A stretch of DNA of 64,000 bases from Cladopsammia gracilis (GCA_022457155.1 JAJGOT010000318.1:324001-388000); one strand, 5' to 3'. Shown: positions 50,698-62,104, counted from the stretch's first letter. Notes: a model not told the origin generated them from the sequence alone. Translations and numbers: made by a program.

Positions 50698-50768
50698 GGC
50701 TATTTGAATCTTTTTATGGTGGTCAGTTTACCTTATCGACTCAGTCGATAAAACTAAATTCTCGTGAT

Positions 50769-51026
50769 TTGTCAGATGATTTGTCTCGTGATTTGTCAGA
50801 TGAGCTTGCTTCAAACTCGGACGATGAGAAAAGAATGTACCAAGCCGAAAGGAGGGCAGAGAGGACGATTACAAAGGATAAATGCCGGCATCCCCATCCT
50901 GGCAGAAAAACTCTGACAAGTGGTCATTCCAGTGTTTTTCCAGTTTCTTCAAAACATTCTGCCAACCCTGTTCGTCGGTTGGGCCCTTGCTTCAAGAAAA
51001 GAATTCAACTCCTTTTTCGATACTAG
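50769..51026 (+). pseudogene. gag-like protein middle segment
   Basis: The ORF has an acidic stretch (SDELASNSDDEKRM), a basic segment (AERRAERTITK) and RRLGPCFK, the beginning of a CCHC zinc knuckle that is lost where the frame changes. It continues the gag-like protein of 50202-50480. The left arm holds the inverted equivalent at 49088-49280. Confidence 0.4.
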
Positions 51027-51330
51027 CTTTGTTTTTTTCTTCGTTTATGGCATCACATTCAGGCCATAATCCAATTATCTCCGTGAATATTGTTGTTCAT
51101 ATTATTATCCTATGTTAGTGCAGAATTTAAAATTTATCTTACAGGTTAATTTAACATTTCTCTTTTAATTAATAGGCCAGGTACCTGCAGCCTATGAATA
51201 GAATTATGCCAAAATGGCATTAAAGATCTGACAAAATGCTGTCATTTGCTGAACTGAAGCTGCAATCTGCAATCAGTATAAAATGGTCACTCAAAGATCT
51301 GATAACATGCTATCACCTGCCTGTGCATAA

Positions 51331-54300
51331 GATTTTACATTATGAAAAACCTAGTGGAAACTACATGTAAAGCTCATTTTTAATAACAATTTAAAGGCAA
51401 TATGAATACCATAAAATCCCAGTTATACATGTTGGCCCTGGGCTTATACAAATTTTTAAGAGTTTATACACAACTGTAGGATGGTAATCACAAAATATTG
51501 TGATACAGTACTGTTCAATTATTTCAGTCAGTTTATGTTCTTTACATGCATGTAAAGAATTGTTGTGGAGATGTGGAAGCTTACATCCAGAAGGGGTTAT
51601 ATCTGGGAGAATTTTGTGGGCCTATAACCGGGTGGACTTATACATGTACATGTAACCAGGATTTTAAATTTACAATAAACATGAGTATGGAAAATCCAGT
51701 GACAAGTAATGGACTTTAAATCAAAGGTTCCCTATTAATGCAGTGATCACAATCCAGTTTCTCCAGAGAATATCAATAAAACACAGCCACGAGTTTCTGA
51801 GAATGAGGAACTGATAAAAAAAGCAGTCACCAGGGGACAATGAATAAAATGATGGTCTCTCAATAAACACCTGGTTCAAATTTTTCTGGGTTAACAAGAC
51901 CGAGTTTAAAACACAGATCAGGGACATTTAACTAAAGAAAACACACAATGCACCATAAATTTAGGTGCAGTTTATCAGATTTCACCATGAATGCTTGGCA
52001 TGGTGTAAATTAATTATGTCTACATCAAAAGAAAACAACACCAAATTATGTTATTCCATACAGTAGTCAACTAAAACACTGATTTTAGATCAGACCTAAG
52101 GATCCCATTTGAATAATGTTTGGTACTGTAGCAAAATATTAACACATTGTACATGTACATGTACATGTAGGTGCCCATGTCAGGTACTTAGGTACCAAAT
52201 TACTACCACGCTCCTGTTAGAAAACAGCCTTAATGTGTATGGACATATTACATCAATTATTCTCTTACCATAAAAAAGCTCTCCTTGAATCTCTTTGAAT
52301 GATACCATTTCTAACTAGAGAAAAGAAATCACAATATTAAATATGTTATGTATTTCAAATTGCAAAAATATGAAGCATATACTCCCACATCACTGCTACA
52401 TTAAATATATTATCCTCAGAGCCACTATTTAATATTACATGTACCAGTGAATAGATGGGTATGGTCAATGTGAATAATATACATGAACATTGTCTTAAGA
52501 ATAAAAACTGACTTGAAAATGCAGTTTAAAAAAGGAGGAGTTAACCATCTTCCCAGCATGCATTGCAAGCAAACTATATTATCAAATGACGGTGACATGC
52601 AAGCAGCTCATTTTACACAGACGCTGTTGAGGTTGGAGGTCAGTTGGTCATAGCAGAAATATTTCAAAATAAATGTTAACCTATTTATTCTATTTACCTT
52701 TACAGAATATTAATATTTTTCCATTTCGGGTTATGTTTACAGTTTGATTTAAGGTTGCTTAAATTCCCAGAGGGGCCAAAATCCTCGATCAGCATTGCGT
52801 GTTAAACACTTGAAATCTCTTCACAGATTCATGGAATCAATAAACCTTCTTGCCATTTCAAAACAATGCTGGCTTAAATTAGAAGAAATATCTGTATATT
52901 ACTTGCCTTCAGTTTGACTTACATTTGTATTGAATCTAACACCGGTGAACAGACAATGACAGAGATGGTGAAATAATTCCCGCTAATAAAAATATAAAAC
53001 AACAGCTACTCAGCTCATCTACTCAGCATGCAACTGACCTGCTGTGTTTGTTTACAGTTACCGTTTTTAGTTCAAAATCGACCTTCGCTTTTCTCACAAT
53101 TCTGAATTTTCTATGGTATGAGCATTAATCATTCAGTTTTATTTCATATTACTGTAGATTTTGCTGTGACCAACATAAAACTCTAATCAGAAGTCATTCA
53201 CAGGAATTTTACTCAAAGCATGCTGGAATGATGGTATAATATCCTCCTTATAGTGTACATGTACATGTACCTTTTAGTTTCAAGACAACAATGTACAGCT
53301 CTTATATAAATATTATTTTGCTTTTGTCTTGGTGCATATTCACAATCTAATATAATAATAATAATAATACACTATGAACAACAATACAAATAATAATAAT
53401 AGTGTAAAGAGAATTTCTGTGAACCCAAAATTGCCTAGCTTCACTTTATACTGATACTTAAATTTTCAAGTTACACTGTTCTGTAAACCTACACCACTGT
53501 ACATGTGTTAGAAAAACACCCTCATCTCTCTCCACAGATACATGTACATCTGGTTATTTATTACTCAGCATGTGTTGCTTTTAACTGATTAGAATATTTG
53601 ATTTCACATTGGGAGTTTAAAAAGAATGATGCAATCCATTCACAATTACAGTGTATGAACATTATTTTAGAATGTGCAGAAAGAGGTCACCAATATTTTT
53701 TAACTTTAATACTCCATAGTACAATGTACAAAGTGTCAATCCCACTCATCAAGACCAACAGGGTTTTTTATGTAAGGTTACTGTCTTTAAGTGATCAACC
53801 AAGTTACAATCTTGGATGTTATAAAATTCAGACTGAAGATTGCAGACTGGCATAAGTGCATAATTATTAGTATCAAGTGTAGTCTGCTGACTGGGTATAA
53901 AATGCAGACTAAGACCAAAACTGTCACTTCATCCTAATTTATGACTTAATCTATCAAGCAATCTGCTGCAAAACTGTCCTTCTAAGCCTTCGAGTCTACT
54001 CAGATGTCTCATATTTTCTTCTTTCTGACAGTATTCTATTTTCCAAAATCACACAGGATAACTGTGAACATCTTCACATCTTTAATCTGTAATGTTATGA
54101 AAATGAATTGTATGGAGTACCAATCAGAGATAGGTACTCAGAGATAGTCAGCACACAGCTGCACACCACTGTAGGCACTAAGAAATAGTTTTGGTCTTAC
54201 AACTGTATATTAATGTTGTCAGCATTTTATACTGTCTGGAGTCCAAAATCTAAAGTAGCTATAATGACTTTTATATATTACACAACATAGCATTTGACGG

Positions 54301-55380
54301 CAGAAATAAGCAACAGAACAAGTCAAATATGCCGTATTATTACACTTGTCTGACCATAGGCTAACAACAACAACTTTATTTGTACTCCACATTGATTTAC
54401 ATTATATAAAAACTACTGTTAAATATAGAGAGATTACGGGCTGCCCATAAAGGAAAAGGGAAAACATTAAAAAAAATTTCAAAAAAATTAGATGTGGGAA
54501 AGATGATTGTTGTAGTAATGATAGGTGAACTATATAAAAAACAACATGTACATGTACAACAAACAATTTAATCAGTGGAAAGTTGTGTAATGGGGCTGGA
54601 CATTTTTACTCGTCAGTTTTTATTTTTTCTCACTTGATTTGTAAAAATACAAAGCTGCATTACACAACTTTTCGCTGAATTATAACCTCTATTGATACTG
54701 ACCAGTCACAATACAATCTGCATATTTAAGCTTAATTTATACTTAAAGGGAGGGTTTCATGGTTCGGCGCATGTGCAAGCTATGATGTAACCTATTTAAC
54801 TTCATTGTTTACACCAATCAGAAGTGAATAGATAACTCTGGTGGGAAATTTGCCCATGAAAATGCCACAGTCAGTCAGCTGATTGAATGGATGATTACAC
54901 AAACATACTGTACCCATGTGAGCCATGAAAGCCACCAGAAAATAGAATAAATCCTTCCGGTCAAAGGTTTTATTCAGTGTTGACTTTGTCGGTGTGATGC
55001 ATTGAAATTTTCTGTGAATTTTGATCATCCTTCACTTTGTTTGGACTAATTATAGTATGTCATTATTGAAGTAAATGTGAGTGGTTTTTTAACCAATAAA
55101 ATTGGTAAGAAAGCAAATAAAGCATTTTAATCTGTGTATATTCGCCGAACCGTGAAACCACCCCTTTAATGCTGTTGTTTTAAATACTTAATATTTCTCA
55201 GAGTTATACATGTGCGCTTAATACAAAACTGTATTTAAATGTACAGTATCATTGGACAGTTTGAAACGTTGAAGGCATTTCCAGGTAAAGGCAACTGCCA
55301 TGAGAACAAGACCCCTTCACGTATTGAAAAGCTTTGCAGGTATAAATGTACATGTAAATATTAACGTGTGTTCATGTAAC
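51331..55380. other. Non-coding interior of the CMC-like element
   Basis: The region is AT-rich with no ORF above about 85 codons that resembles a protein. TACATGTACATGTAC-type tracts recur near 51640, 52150, 53260 and 54545, and there is an ATAATAATAATAATA microsatellite at about 53350. Confidence 0.45.
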
Positions 55381-55694
55381 CCGGGGGGGGGGACTCCCAT
55401 ATAAAAATGACGGGGGCGCTCGTCGGCAATTTTCATAAAACACCCTAAAAGGTACCAGAATCTTGTTTGATGGGCGTGGTTCGAAATAATTTTTACCCCT
55501 AAGAGGTATCAATTCGAAAACAACACATTGTCATATTCTGTCACATTTTTTCGGCTCATACCCTGAAAGGTACAGCGATGATTCTAACTTTAGTACCCTA
55601 AGCGGTAGCAATCTACAAATTATGACGCCTAAAAGGTACGACGAGTACCCTCGTCATTTTTATATGGGAGTCCCCCCCCCCCCTCCCCCGGGCT
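55381..55694. mobile_element. Poly-G foldback MITE
   Basis: The ends are CCGGGG..GGACTCCCATATAA and its inverse, with C/G runs of 10-12. TGTAAC flanks both sides (55375-55380 and 55695-55700). The interior has five spaced copies of a CCTAAAAGGTAC-like motif. Confidence 0.8.
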
Positions 55695-55936
55695 TGTAAC
55701 TCTCTATAAAATATACCCCAATGTACATTTCTCAAAACTGATCTTTTTCGATTCATTTTCTATCAAGTTGTGGCAGTTTAAAGTGAAATATATCCCACCA
55801 TTTTTGTGAAACTAAACTGATTTGATTATTTACATGTAGCTTTCGAAAATCAATTGAATTTGAACAAACATTGTCACATTTGAGTTAAGCTCAACTTACA
55901 TCTGCTTACATGTAGATTCATGCCAGAAATGCACGC

Positions 55937-56242
55937 ATGGTTGACAGTACAAATCAAATCGAAACGCTCCCCAGCGGTAAAAACATACCTGCAAAGATGC
56001 GTGGGTGCTTCTTCATTCTTTTAAGGCGTTTTGTATTGATATTTCCACTGAATAAAGCCGTTTTAAGGCCAAAGCCTCGCCTGAAGTCAAACTCGACCGT
56101 TGAAAATATCCCGCCTTCGCCGCCTTCGGGTCAGCGGCCTTCATTATTCAGCGGTAGATGCGTCATTTATAGGGACATAGATTGTACCCTTTCATACGCC
56201 CGAGTTGCATGTATTACCGGAAAGATTTTGGAGAATTTATAA
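55937..56242 (+). other. Unassigned 101-codon ORF
   Basis: An open frame with a basic middle part (RPKPRLKSNSTVEN) and PPSPPSG is present. No known domain or splice context is seen, and it is probably fortuitous. Confidence 0.15.
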
Positions 56243-57409
56243 CCTCTCGGTTTCCAAGGAGTCACTGAGGAGAATCCAGCTTCTGCTGATGTTATTTCGC
56301 TCCTAAAATAACTGAAAAATTTATTGTTATATTTCCCCAGGATCCTCATAAAGGGTAAAACATTTTCAGGTGCTCACGGGATACCCATTTACTCAATCCA
56401 CTGAAACTGAACATCTGGAATAGACTACGCAACTTTTACGAATCTTTCTTTGAAATTTAAATTTGGACTATTTGATTATATCATTTTTGACTTTATCAAT
56501 GCTGGAACAATTTCAATAAGGGGACCGGACTTGTTTTACATGAGAGTTCTGACGCTTGTCACGCGTAACGCATCACATGCGCGACATCATTTTCAAGGAA
56601 ATTCTTCGTACTTTTATAATATTTCGGCAAGCTATTCTACCAATACCGAACGCTAAGTAATCTTGACGTTGGCTCTGTCTGTTGTTGCATTTCCCGAATG
56701 CTGCCGGCAATCAACAATATGCCCGAGTGCACGCTCTTGAAAAGCGCTTCTTTTACAGGGATTTATCGAGTGATGTGCGGGATTGTGGAAAATTGGTTCT
56801 ATTCTTTTCAATTCTTTTTAGAACGAGGCATTGGGACAATGAGCTCTATTCTTATTCAATGAGATGCAAATTAGTATATTCCAATTTTCTGCAATCCCGC
56901 ACCTTGGAGGATTTATCAGTCTCGATACTTTCATTTACACGACTTTTAAAGGGTTACATGATTGTTACACTGGTGTCTAGAGTCTCCCTTTTTCAATGAC
57001 ATGGTGTTTGATAAGAATGTAGTTTAAGCTTTAAATAGTAAAGAAGGGTCATCATCGGTGAAAGTTGTAAGTTTCGATGAAATCCGATGGTATGGTGGAA
57101 GTCCTATGTAATTTATCAGTGTTCATGTATTTCACAGCCTCCTATTTCCATTTACCTTCAATAACATGGTGCCGGTGGATTGCAGTGTTTCAACGGCACC
57201 CGTATTTTAGCTTGAGTTTTAAGAATCTTCATAACTCGAGCCGTTAGAGGAAACTTAAAACAGTTAACGAATAATTGTAAAAGAGTGAAGCAGGGGAAAC
57301 TGACTTTAGCTCTAGTTATCGAGAAGTTCGATACTGATACTCTCACTGTACACAGTTTCAATACTGAGCCCTCCTTTTCTCACTTACATAAATCATAATT
57401 TAGTGACTA

Positions 57410-57787
57410 TTTACGGTACATTTACATGATCCATAGAAACATGTAAATTAAATTTACAGGGTTCTCGGATCCCCCTTCAGTCTGGTAAACCATTTACATG
57501 ATATTTACAGGATGTTTCGGAAAATTTACATGTCTTATATACTGTAAATCTATCGAAAAGAATTTACATGTTATTTACATGTTCGGCAAATTATAGCCTT
57601 AGAAAATGACACTGTAAATGGCAATTTACAGTACATTTACATGATCCATTGAAACATGTAAATTTCTTGTAAATTTTAATTTACAAAGCATTAACATGTA
57701 AATTATAATTTACAAATCATGTAAATCCAAATTTACATTTTGTAAATCCAAATTTACATGACTTGTAAATTTTCAACTTTTCCAGTG
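57410..57787. repeat. Right subterminal ACATGTAAAT motif cluster
   Basis: More than fifteen TTTACATG/CATGTAAA motifs in both orientations reach to the CCAGTG terminus. Confidence 0.75.
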
Positions 57788-57813
57788 ATGATGGGATAGA
57801 CTTCTTTTTTCAG

Positions 57814-57864
57814 CAATCCAATGGATCTCTGCAAGCTTTCCAGGAATGGTTTCATATGCAGCAG
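57814..57864 (+). CDS. Coiled-coil exon array, copy 7 (51 nt)
   Basis: Encodes QSNGSLQAFQEWFHMQQ between CTTCTTTTTTCAG and GTAGGGACTT. The CMC-like element ends only 26 bp upstream, leaving the pyrimidine tract intact. Confidence 0.5.
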
Positions 57865-58222
57865 GTAGGGACTTCATGTAGACAATATTGTATGTTCCCA
57901 CAGTTGAACTAGAACTTCATTTCTACACGAAATCCTTGGAACTCTTTACCTTTTTCCTACAAATGATATCTTTTCTAAGGAAGGGTAGCTTGCCAACCGT
58001 TGCTAAATGACATTTCCATGAATCTTAAATAAACCAGCTAAATAGTCAATAATTGTTTGTTTCACAGTTCAACAAAAATGGTTGAGCTATATCTATGGCA
58101 TTTTAGTGTGACATTTTTTGTGGTGAACAATGTTTGATAATGTGGCCCGGGCTTTAGTGTTGTAAGATAGTTGCTACAATTTATGGGGAAAAGAAATGGT
58201 ACAAAATGGTAACACGAGTGGA

Positions 58223-58300
58223 AGTTTGGGAAAATGAGAAATAGTTGTGGAAACACGTTAAAAAAGTGTTTTCAAAGCTATTTCGAGTTCTCCCAAACTT
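58223..58300 (+). repeat. Conserved intron hairpin
   Basis: AGTTTGGG, GAAATAGTTGTGGAAACAC and GTGTTTTC, CTATTTC, CCCAAACTT pair as in the other array introns. Confidence 0.6.
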
Positions 58301-58526
58301 TTACAAGTTTAAACACTGACAAATAGTTTCTTAATTTCTTTTATGAAATATATATGCCATTAAAACAGTAATCTTTGTTTTTCACTGAATGGTGGTTAAT
58401 GGTCAATTATATTATGACTTTTAAGTTAAATCGGAGCAGGCATATTATTTGTAAAAGAAAATGAAAAATATCTAAAAACACACGTTTAAATACCTATTTA
58501 CTGATGGGATATGTTTCTTTATTCAG

Positions 58527-58577
58527 CAATCCGATGGATCTCTGCAAGCACTCCAGGAATGGTTTGATATGCAGCAG
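58527..58577 (+). CDS. Coiled-coil exon array, copy 8 (51 nt)
   Basis: Encodes QSDGSLQALQEWFDMQQ between TTTCTTTATTCAG and GTAGGGACTT. Confidence 0.5.
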
Positions 58578-58867
58578 GTAGGGACTTCATGTAGACAATA
58601 TTGTATGTTCCCACAGTTAAACTAGAGCTCCTTTTCAACACAAAATCCTTGGAGCTCTTAACCTTTTTCCTACAAATGATGTCTTTTCTAAGGAAGGGTA
58701 GCTTGCCAACCTTCGTTTTCACTGAATGATGGTAAATGGTTAATTATATTATAGCTTTAAAGTTAAATCGGAGCACTGGCATATTATTTGTAAAAGAAAA
58801 TGAAAAATATCTAAAAACAAACATGTTTAAATACCTATTTACTGATGGGATATGTTTCTTTTTTTAG

Positions 58868-58918
58868 CAATCCGATGGATCTCTGCCAGCACTCCAGGAA
58901 TGGTTTGATATTCAACAG
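58868..58918 (+). CDS. Coiled-coil exon array, copy 9 (51 nt)
   Basis: Encodes QSDGSLPALQEWFDIQQ. The acceptor is TTTTTTAG and the donor is GTAGGGACTT. It lies 341 bp from copy 8, the shortest spacing in the array. Confidence 0.5.
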
Positions 58919-59268
58919 GTAGGGACTTCATGTAGACAATATTGTATGTTCCCACAGTTAAACTAGAGCTTCATTTCTACTAACTCTTTACCTTTTTCCT
59001 ACAAATGATGTCTTTTCTAAGGAAGGGTAGCTTGCCAACCTTTGTTAAATGACATTTCAATGAATCTTAAATAAACCAGCTAAATAGTCAATAATTGTTT
59101 GTTACACGGTGCAACAAATGGTAGAGCAATATCTATGATATTTTAGTGTGACATTTTTTGTGGCGAACAATGTTTGATCATATGGCCAGGGCTTTAGAAT
59201 AGTGTTGTTAGACAATTGCTTCAATTTATGGAAAAAGAAAATGGATACAAAGTGGTAACATGAGTGGA

Positions 59269-59360
59269 AGTTTGGGAGAATGAGCAATAGTTGTGAAAAC
59301 ATGTTCAAAGATGAGTGTTTCCGAATCTATTACCAAATCCATTTCGAGTTCTCCCAAACT
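59269..59360 (+). repeat. Conserved intron hairpin
   Basis: AGTTTGGGAGAA pairs with TTCTCCCAAACT, and the interior is slightly longer than in the other copies. Confidence 0.6.
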
Positions 59361-59780
59361 GACAAATAGTTTATTTATTTCTTCTTTCTCAAACTCATTA
59401 ATAATTCATAAAGTGACCAGCCAATAAATGACGTCCATTTGGGTCAGGTGGATGAGTCTTGATACCCAATGAAACACCAGATCAAGATCTTAAGGGTTTT
59501 GATTTCAGTTCAAAACCGTGTTTGATCTCAAATCAAACACTTGCATGTTAATGAGTTTTGCAACAATACATGTTATTCCACTCAATTATATAATAACATT
59601 CGGAACCTTGCATTCCTTTCTTGGTCTTCAAATGTAAGCCCTCTTGTGTGCAGTCTTTCGATTCCGCGTCCAATGCTCGGTGAAACAGAGTAAACCTTCA
59701 AAACAATAATCTGAGTATTATAACTGGAACTTCAACATGACATCGACATTTTAATTTAAAACCAAAATGGATCATTTTTC

Positions 59781-60240
59781 TCACCTTCGGTCGCCATTAT
59801 CAAGAGGATTTAATGCTTCAGCGCCTCTTGTCTCTCCTGGAAAGCGTCGTATACCGCATATTATGCCACAAACAGTCTTCGGTGGATATATCTCTCCCGA
59901 CTTTTTGGCCACGTCCATGTCAAATTTGCTAAGCCAATAATTCAACCTCAATGCGTCCGTTTCTTCAATACAAGCAGAAAGTGACATAATCTTGTGTAAA
60001 TCATAGTCCTCAAACATTCCTCTCGAATCTCAGAGAACGGAAACCGTCCGAGAAGTTTGCCATTCGTAGAAAATGGATGTTGTTCATTTGTTGTTTATAT
60101 TTCGTTGACGGGGGAATAGCTTTATCGACTAGATTTTCTTCTTCGACAACCGTTTTAGTCTCCCTAAACTGAGACGCTTCTGCTTCGCACATGGTCTCAT
60201 ACCAAATGGCGAAACACAAAAGCTCAATAAAATTATGCAT
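59781..60240 (-). pseudogene. Crypton/KIAA1958-like recombinase-derived exon
   Basis: Two overlapping frames contain FLRMANFSDGFRSLRFER, then LRLNYWLSKFDMDVAKKSGE and YPPKTVCGIICGIRRF. The W-L-x-K-F ... Y-P-P-K-T ... G-I-R-R pattern is that of the core-binding domain of Crypton-type tyrosine recombinases and their domesticated relatives (KIAA1958, ZMYM-like proteins). The exon ends GGCGACCGAAG|GTGAGA, a consensus donor. A frame change near 60010 breaks it. Only this exon is present. Confidence 0.5.
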
Positions 60241-60304
60241 GTGACGGCATTTGAAAAGGACAAAGCTAAAAAAACTAACACTGAATAATTCTGTATTGTT
60301 TCAT

Positions 60305-60440
60305 TTGAGAAGCCAGATCAAAAACTCGTGCTTCGGGTTTGATCGGGCCATCCAAACACCTTGAAACAATAAAAGCACTCGGCCGAAGCGGCCTCGTGCT
60401 TTCATAGCTTCTCGGTGTTAGGATGGCCCGATCAAACCCT
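60305..60440. repeat. Inverted repeat, MITE-like
   Basis: GTTTGATCGGGCCATCCAA and its inverse TTAGGATGGCCCGATCAAAC surround a loop rich in CTCGGCCGAAGCGGCC, itself palindromic. Confidence 0.7.
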
Positions 60441-60649
60441 CGCACTCGTTGTTAATCCATTACATGAAATATATGTGTTCAAAACAAAATTCGTAGTTTT
60501 TCACTGAATTATGGTAAATGGCTTAAATTCAAGTAATCAGATTGGTCATAAAATCGCTTATTATATTATTTGTAAAAGGAGATGAGAAATATTTTTGTAA
60601 AAACACGTTTAAATACTTATTTAGTGATGGTATATGTTTCTTTTTTCAG

Positions 60650-60703
60650 AAATCTGATGAATGTCTGCAATCACTCAAAGAAGAGTTTGATCGTATGCGG
60701 CAG
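60650..60703 (+). CDS. Coiled-coil exon array, copy 10
   Basis: Encodes KSDECLQSLKEEFDRMRQ between TTTCTTTTTTCAG and GTAAGGACTT. It has the strongest donor consensus of the array. Confidence 0.5.
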
Positions 60704-60800
60704 GTAAGGACTTCATGTAGACAAGGGCTTTAGTGTTGTTAGACGATTGCTTCAATTTATGGGGAAAAGAAAATGGATACAAAATGGTAACACGAGTTAC

Positions 60801-60878
60801 CATTTGGGAGAATGAGCAATAGCTGTGGAAACAGGTTCAGACTAGTGTTTCCAAGTCTATTTCGAGTTCTCCCAAACT
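60801..60878 (+). repeat. Conserved intron hairpin
   Basis: ATTTGGGAGAA pairs with TTCTCCCAAAC, 100 bp downstream of exon copy 10. Confidence 0.55.
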
Positions 60879-61112
60879 TTTACAAGAGGAAACACTCACA
60901 AATATTTTCTTTATTTATTCTATGAAATATATAAGTGTTCAAAACATTTTTGGTAGTTTTTCACTGAATTATGGTAAATGGCTTAAATTCAAGTAATCAT
61001 GAACGGGCTTAGTATCGTTTATTATATTATTTGTAAGAAGAGATGAAAAATATTTATGTAAAAACGTGTTTAAATAGTTATTTAGTGATGGTATATGTTT
61101 CTTTTTTTTCAG

Positions 61113-61166
61113 CAATCCAATGAACTTCTGCAATCACACAAGGAACAGTTTGATCATATGCGGCAG
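61113..61166 (+). CDS. Coiled-coil exon array, copy 11
   Basis: Encodes QSNELLQSHKEQFDHMRQ between TTTCTTTTTTTTCAG and GTAAAGACTT. Confidence 0.5.
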
Positions 61167-61530
61167 GTAAAGACTTCATGTAGACAATATTGTATGTTCC
61201 CACAGTTGAACTAGAGCTTCATTTCTATACAAAATCCTTGGAACTCTTGACCTTTTTCCTACGGGTAATATCTTTTCTAATGAAGAGTACCTGGCCAACC
61301 TTTGCTAAATGGCATTTTCGTCAACTTTAAATAAAACAGCTATTAATAGTCAGTTATTGTTTCACAGTGCAACAAAAATGGTTGAAATATTATATTTATG
61401 ACATTTTAGTGTCAATTTTTTTGTGGCGAACAATGTTTGATCATGTTGCCAGGGCTTTAGTGTTGTTTATAGGCAATTGCTGCAATTTATGGGAAGAAGA
61501 AAATGGATACAAAATGGTAACACGAGTGGA

Positions 61531-61610
61531 AGTTTGGGAGATTGAGAAATAGTCCTGGAAGCAGGTTCAAAGACGAGTTTTTCCAAATCTATTTCGAGTT
61601 TTTCCAAACT
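61531..61610 (+). repeat. Conserved intron hairpin
   Basis: AGTTTGGGAGA pairs with a decayed TTTTTCCAAACT. Spacing to the upstream exon is as in other units. Confidence 0.55.
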
Positions 61611-61810
61611 TTTACAAGTGGAAACACTGACAAATAGTTTCTATATTTCTTTTATGAAAATATAAGCCTTCAAAACAATTTCCTTTGCTTTTCCCTGAAT
61701 TATGGTAAATAGCTAAAAGTTTTAAATATGCATGCTTTCAAGCAATCAGAGGGGTATAGTATCGCTTATTATATTACCTATGAACTAATGGGATAGATTT
61801 CGTTTTTCAG

Positions 61811-61861
61811 CAATCCAATGGATCTCTGCAAGCTTTCCAGGAATGGTTTCATATGCAGCAG
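61811..61861 (+). CDS. Coiled-coil exon array, copy 12 (51 nt)
   Basis: Encodes QSNGSLQAFQEWFHMQQ, identical in peptide to copy 7, between TTTCGTTTTTCAG and GTAGGCACTT. Confidence 0.5.
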
Positions 61862-62104
61862 GTAGGCACTTCATGTAGACAATATTGTATGTTCCCACAG
61901 TTGAACTAGAGCTTCATTTCAACACAAAATCCTTGGACCTCTGCCTTTTTCCTACAAATGATATCTTTTCTAAGGAAGAGTAGCTTGCCAACCTTTACTA
62001 AATGACATTTCCATGAATCCAATAAATAAAACAGCTAAACAGCCAGTTATTGTTTGTTTCACAGTGCAACAAAAAAAGTTGAGCTATATCTATGACATTT
62101 TGAG

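Larger units (their letters stand above)
50517..50766. mobile_element. Back-to-back Penelope-like ribozyme fragment
   Basis: Two oppositely oriented pieces of the same sequence as 30730-30866 meet near 50666. TTTGTCAGATGA flanks the insert on both sides. Each half carries a hammerhead-like core. Confidence 0.7.
48670..51330. repeat. Internal inverted duplication of about 1.2 kb
   Basis: The segments 48800-49260 and 50870-51320, and 49740-50040 and 50200-50500, are diverged reverse complements. A 100-bp direct repeat (TTATTTTATACACACCATTT) flanks the left unit at 48690 and 50063. The arms carry gag-like gene pieces. Confidence 0.7.
47301..57787. mobile_element. 10.5-kb CMC (CACTA/Chapaev)-like DNA transposon
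   Basis: The left end CACTGGAAAAGTTGAAAA is matched by its inverse at the right end (TTTTCAACTTTTCCAGTG). Both subterminal regions are packed with ACATGTAAAT motifs in either orientation, as expected for transposase-binding arrays in this superfamily. TGAT occurs near both junctions (47294-47297 and 57789-57792), and the host pre-exon tract resumes to the right. No transposase ORF is recognised, so it is probably non-autonomous or badly eroded. Confidence 0.65.
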
